A stretch of DNA of 5,785 bases from JBDNIO01 sp041688215 (GTDB lineage: Bacteria; Pseudomonadota; Gammaproteobacteria; Nevskiales; Salinisphaeraceae), in NCBI GenBank assembly GCA_041688215.1, contig JBDNIO010000196.1:1-5785 (forward strand), written 5' to 3'. The stretch's first letter is position 1, and every line of letters begins with the position of its first letter. Shown here piece after piece: positions 5,699-5,785 of this stretch. Both the position numbers and the translations under genes were made by a program. Below the pieces are notes generated by a model. That model was not told the origin of the DNA. It made no database searches and saw nothing but the letters and a program-made list of their open reading frames with translations.

Positions 5699-5785
5699 TC
5701 AGTCATGCTCCAGTTGTAATGTAAAAACATCGAGCTGCAGGCTTTGACCAAAGAATTCTTGCACACGTTGGTCGATGAGCTGCAG
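5699..5785 (-). CDS. Possible C-terminal end of a convergent unknown gene (partial)
   Basis: On the minus strand the frame is open from the window edge to a TGA at 5701-5699, giving 28 residues: LQLIDQRVQEFFGQSL followed by QLDVFTLQLEHD. The mix of hydrophobic, acidic and amide residues looks like a genuine protein end, and a gene converging on the repeat element would be a common arrangement. I do not recognise the family. Other frames on both strands are also open over this short length, including a + strand frame reading ELQALTKEFLHTLVDELQ that has no ATG or Shine-Dalgarno. This is therefore only a tentative call. Confidence 0.35.
   Translation of the reverse strand: MQLIDQRVQEFFGQSLQLDVFTLQLEHD

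Noticed and set aside
5745..5774. GACCAA/TTGGTC inverted repeat flanking the palindrome AAGAATTCTT
   Set aside because: The arms are short with a wide spacer, and the region may be coding; not distinguishable from chance.

Overview
The window looks like chromosomal DNA of a gammaproteobacterium, probably marine or oil/lipid-associated. This is inferred from protein types and the moderately GC-rich coding sequence; no taxonomic marker is present. All complete genes lie on the + strand in one tight block (534-5449). An insertion-sequence end sits at the left edge, and a repeat-rich intergenic region lies at the right edge.

Left edge (1-503): the minus strand of 1-103 encodes the first 34 residues of an IS5-family transposase, and the IS end appears to lie near 137. 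Directly beyond it, 138-503 holds the last ~121 residues of a wax ester synthase/diacylglycerol acyltransferase (WS/DGAT). The acyltransferase reading frame begins abruptly at the IS end, so this is a gene interrupted by the IS and not a small protein of its own.

Central block (534-5449): four intact genes follow with gaps of 30 nt or less, or with overlaps. They are a short-chain dehydrogenase/reductase (SDR); a large DUF3604 (PHP-like) lipoprotein with a clear lipobox; a membrane-anchored parvulin-type peptidyl-prolyl isomerase; and a HupE/UreJ-type membrane protein with an HX5DH motif. The last three read as a functional cassette acting at the cell envelope. It would comprise a cysteine-rich exported putative metal-dependent hydrolase, a foldase, and a possible metal permease. 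The 10-nt gap, the near-overlap and the ATGA overlap imply co-transcription and translational coupling. The biochemical link between them is inference.

Right edge (5450-5785): a composite intergenic repeat (about 5474-5638) contains a perfect 12-bp-stem hairpin nested in a wider inverted repeat, degenerate direct repeats, and a second long hairpin. Beyond it, 5699-5785 on the minus strand may be the C-terminal end of a convergent gene of unknown function. I see no tRNA, rRNA, CRISPR array or convincing promoter.
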